A stretch of DNA of 64,000 nt from Cystobasidium ongulense (taxonomy: Eukaryota > Basidiomycota > Cystobasidiomycetes > Cystobasidiales > Cystobasidiaceae), in NCBI GenBank assembly GCA_022835595.1, contig BQUP01000006.1, positions 943,307 to 1,007,306 of the forward strand. The letters run 5' to 3'. A program made the position numbers and the translations under genes. Under the pieces are notes generated by a model. It saw nothing but the letters and a program-made list of their open reading frames with translations, did no database searches and had not been told where the DNA came from. Shown here in pieces: positions 61,364 to 64,000 of this stretch (within the stretch, counting starts at the first letter, position 1; every line of letters begins with the position of its first letter).

Positions 61364-63723
61364 CTACTTGCGGTGCGCGTCGAATAGAGCATCCGATATA
61401 TACTGTGCCGAAATTTGCTGTCCGCCACTGTCGCAGAGTTCAGCCCAAGCTTTCGGTGTGCAAAGCAATACGACAGCGACTTACAAGAATCGTCCGTTAA
61501 GACCCTGTATAGCCTTGGCAGCAGTCTCCAGCGTATCGAAGCGGACATAGATCTCGCCGTCCTGTAGGAAAGATACCAGGGAAGGTTCAACTCGCCTGCT
61601 TGTATGAATGAGAATAAAGGTGGTCGTACAGATGAATCTTTGTCGACGCGAATTTCGGCAACTGGTCCGTACTTGGTCTCACATTCAGACTTGACATCGT
61701 CCCTGAGATCAGTGTCCCAATCTTTTTCGGTTTCTTCTGCGGCATTGAACATGTGTTTAAGCAGCACGCTCTTCGATGTAGCGGTAGGTACATTAACTCG
61801 GAACCTAAGTGGGACAAGCGAATCAGGAAAGAAGATTGCACCGAATGTCTCGCTCCACTTACATTGGTTTGGATGGTGCAGCTAAGGTGTTGACCGGCTC
61901 GGTTCTGGAAAGCTTTTGCATAAGCTCGATACGCGAGATATTGTTGAGACTCGCTCCCTCTTCCAGGCTGTCGGGACGCTGCATGCCACCGCCCTGTCTC
62001 ATGGTCGTCGCAACAGTGCTGGCGTTTTGTGTAGTCGAACCCTTCTCTGTGACCAAGCCGACGCGGATCTGTGCAAATTTGAGAAAAGGAAGACAATCAG
62101 CAATCTAGCAGGAAGATAATAGCCATAATATCGACACGCACAGGTCTCCCAGCAATCTCGAAGCCATTCATACGTTCCAAGGCTTGTTGAGCATCGGTAA
62201 GCTTGCTATATCTGACCGCAAAACAGGGTCAGCGCCAGCTCAGATGTACACGCAGAAGCCATACTCACTGGACAAAGCAGTAACCCTTCGACTTCTGCGT
62301 CAAATTGTCGAAGTGAAGATCAATGGAGTCAATGGCTCCGAAAGGTTCAAAGATCTGACGAATGTCATTTTCTCGCAAGGAGAAGGGTAGCGAGCCGACG
62401 TAAATACGATTCCAGGGTACTGGCGAGTCGCCACGCGCATCGGAACCAGGTGGACTACACAGACACTCATAAGCCAAGTTAGGACAAGGGTCAAAACATA
62501 GGGTACTTACATTTGGATGTGTTCAGGCACGCTCTGTCGCTGCTGCACTAGTCCAGCCTGTCGATTTCGCTCAGCTTCGGTGTATTGCACAACTATGGGT
62601 AGACCCAGCAGCTTTGTTCCTGTGAGATTGATAGCTTTTCGGACGTCGTCGATATCGATAAATTCAACATAGGCGACACTGCAGAGACGGAATGTTAGTT
62701 GACTCACGCGGGCCAGCTTTTTTAGGTTATTACTCACCCCTTAGATCTTCTCGACACTCTGTCCAGAATGACACGAGCGTCTCGGACCTTGCCCACGTTT
62801 TGTTCAAAGAACTGGAAAAGCTCGCGGTCTCCAATACGGGCAGAAAGCTGAGTAACGAAAACAGACCTTGCTTCGCGATCTTCTTCGGTCATCCTATATG
62901 TGCAAAGGAATGTAATCCGTGAATATGCTGGCACACAGGAACAGCCGAGAGAGCTGCGCTTTACCTTTCGCCGGAAGGTGGACTGGCACCTCTTGCGTCG
63001 CCCCTGTCTCTTTCTCTATCGTCTCTTCTTCTTGTATCTCGTCGGTCTCGGTTGTCGCGTCCATAGGGTCGTCGTTCTCGGTCGTCTCTCCTCCTGTCGG
63101 GGCGGTCGTTGCGTCGTTCCCTGCTGTCATCACGCCTAGAAGAACGGTGAGAAGATCGTCTGTCATCTCTATCATCACGGTGTTCAGACCTGGAAGGAGA
63201 ACTTCTGCGTCTCTTGCGATCATCATCCCGGTCGTCCCCCGCTCTGTCTCGCTTGCTTGAGGAGCTGTGTACAGAGCGTCGGTCGTCTTCATCGTCGCGG
63301 TTTCTTCGAGAGCTCTTTCGACTGTCACCGTCTTCTGCTCGGTCGACTCGAGGCGTTACCGACCGGTCTCTTCTTCGTCTGTGGCTGCGGTGGGAGGATG
63401 TGTGAGATCGTGCAGAAGGCGAGGCAGCATCTCTGGTGAAAGCGGAAAACATCAAGAGAATGAAGGCATTAGATTGTTACCCAAAGTCTCTTCACATTCA
63501 ACAGTTCTCACCTTTTACGTTCCGACTTGCCCTGACATCGAAGAAGGTCAAATTTGCAAATGAGATCAGCATGGCAAGGATAGACGGGCAAAAGAGCAGC
63601 GTAGCTACTTACCTCGTCGCTAGAAACATCCTTGTGACCATTTGATGGAGACTGTGCAGTTGTTGCCTTCAATGCAGCGGCTTCGGCCTTGCCTCCTTCG
63701 AGAAGCTGTTCAATCTCGTCCAT
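61364..63723 (-). CDS. CAPER/RBM39-type RS-RRM splicing factor (Rsd1-like)
   Basis: Model: complement(61364..61427, 61485..61561, 61630..61804, 61863..62068, 62142..62211, 62269..62454, 62511..62678, 62738..62893, 62965..63432, 63512..63531, 63613..63723); 566 aa. The order is: acidic start MDEIEQLLEGGKAEA; an Arg/Ser/Asp-rich RS domain; RRM1 (SVFVTQLSARIGDRELFQFF ... VAYVEFIDIDDVRKAI); RRM2 (NRIYVGSLPFSLRENDIRQI ... GYCFVQ); the linker GRPIRVGLVTEKG; and a C-terminal U2AF-homology motif RRM3 (VLLKHMFNAAEETEKDWDTD, YGPVAEIRVDKDS, EIYVRFDTLETAAKAIQGLN). It is a nuclear splicing coactivator that binds ULM peptides of SF3B1/U2AF. Exon 2 is only 20 nt, encoding GKSERK plus part of Arg. Eleven exons, with frames checked at each junction. 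Intron 6 to 7 splicing at CCT/GTGCGT restores the conserved GRP-(I)RVG. Confidence 0.93.
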
Positions 63724-63927
63724 CGCGTCTGAGGAGTGTTGAGCGGTGTGAGAGGTGCACAGGTACGAAGCTTGAGAGTGTGTGGTGTATACCTTGCGAT
63801 GATGCGCAGTGGCTATCTGCGTCTGTTTTCAGGTGGTTGGTCGTCGGAAAGAAGATGGCAGCGGCTTGACCACCTCGACTTTTATGAGATCCAGCTCTGT
63901 CTTTAAGCAATTCCAACTAAAGCAAAA
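63724..63927. promoter_or_regulatory. Promoter region at window end
   Basis: 204 bp between the CAPER start and a possible + strand ATG; probably a divergent promoter. Confidence 0.35.
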
Positions 63928-64000
63928 ATGGCAACATACGCACGGCCAGAGTCGAGATCCGACGAGGTGTAAGCTGCCTATATCCATCTTTAAGCTGGTG
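63928..64000 (+). CDS. Possible first exon of a further gene (truncated by window end)
   Basis: An ATG in strong context (GCAAAAATGGCA) opens MATYARPESRSDE, followed by a GAG/GTGTAAG donor-like site near 63967. Its frame stops immediately after, as expected for a first exon. Too short to identify. It would be divergent from CAPER. Confidence 0.3.

Overview
This 64 kb window is nuclear DNA of a fungus, most likely a basidiomycete yeast or yeast-like member of the Tremellomycetes. That placement is an inference. It rests on many short GT-AG introns per gene (about 50 to 150 nt), a fused allantoicase/ureidoglycolate lyase of the kind described in Cryptococcus as DAL2,3,3, a chitin deacetylase, and a CAPER/RBM39-type splicing factor. 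Gene order is dense, on both strands, without operons. I recognise no transposon, retroelement, rRNA, tRNA or CRISPR array. Exon coordinates below are my hand-made splice models; each was checked for an unbroken frame and a total length divisible by three.

Layout: (1-5.5 kb) end of an HSF-domain factor, mitochondrial fission adaptor MDV1, a mitoribosomal L51/S25-type protein. (6.3-14.2 kb) a CFEM-like single-pass membrane protein, ZPR1, an ARFRP1/Arl3 GTPase and Paf1-complex LEO1 sharing a 145-bp divergent promoter. (14.9-20.1 kb) importin alpha and a GLTG-repeat hydrophilic protein. (21.2-27.4 kb) two tandem alpha/beta-hydrolase esterases and a large type II membrane protein. (28.3-34.0 kb) an RRM-like protein, PCH2/TRIP13 AAA ATPase and a small secretory membrane protein. 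(34.0-37.3 kb) a gene-poor stretch with one doubtful ORF and a long DNA hairpin. (37.3-47.0 kb) two tandem Dal5-type MFS transporters, an NPC2-like lipid transfer protein and N-acetylglutamate synthase. (47.5-56.5 kb) a Ser-rich protein, a chitin deacetylase and a second CFEM-like membrane protein. (56.6-64.0 kb) the allantoicase-ureidoglycolate lyase fusion, divergent from RIO2 kinase, then CAPER/RBM39 and possibly the first exon of another gene.

Themes: most genes are conserved housekeeping genes (ribosome assembly, nuclear import, transcription elongation, splicing, mitochondrial division, arginine synthesis). A nitrogen/purine theme links the Dal5-type transporters with the allantoate-degrading fusion enzyme about 14 kb away; this is proximity, not a proven cluster. 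The most novel signal is a pair of membrane proteins, 46 kb apart, that share an eight-cysteine CFEM-like domain with nearly identical spacing, the same three intron positions and phases, a 49-nt exon, one transmembrane segment and no visible signal peptide. Gene-structure oddities include two GC-AG introns, a start codon split by an intron, and coding micro-exons of 6, 8, 15 and 20 nt.
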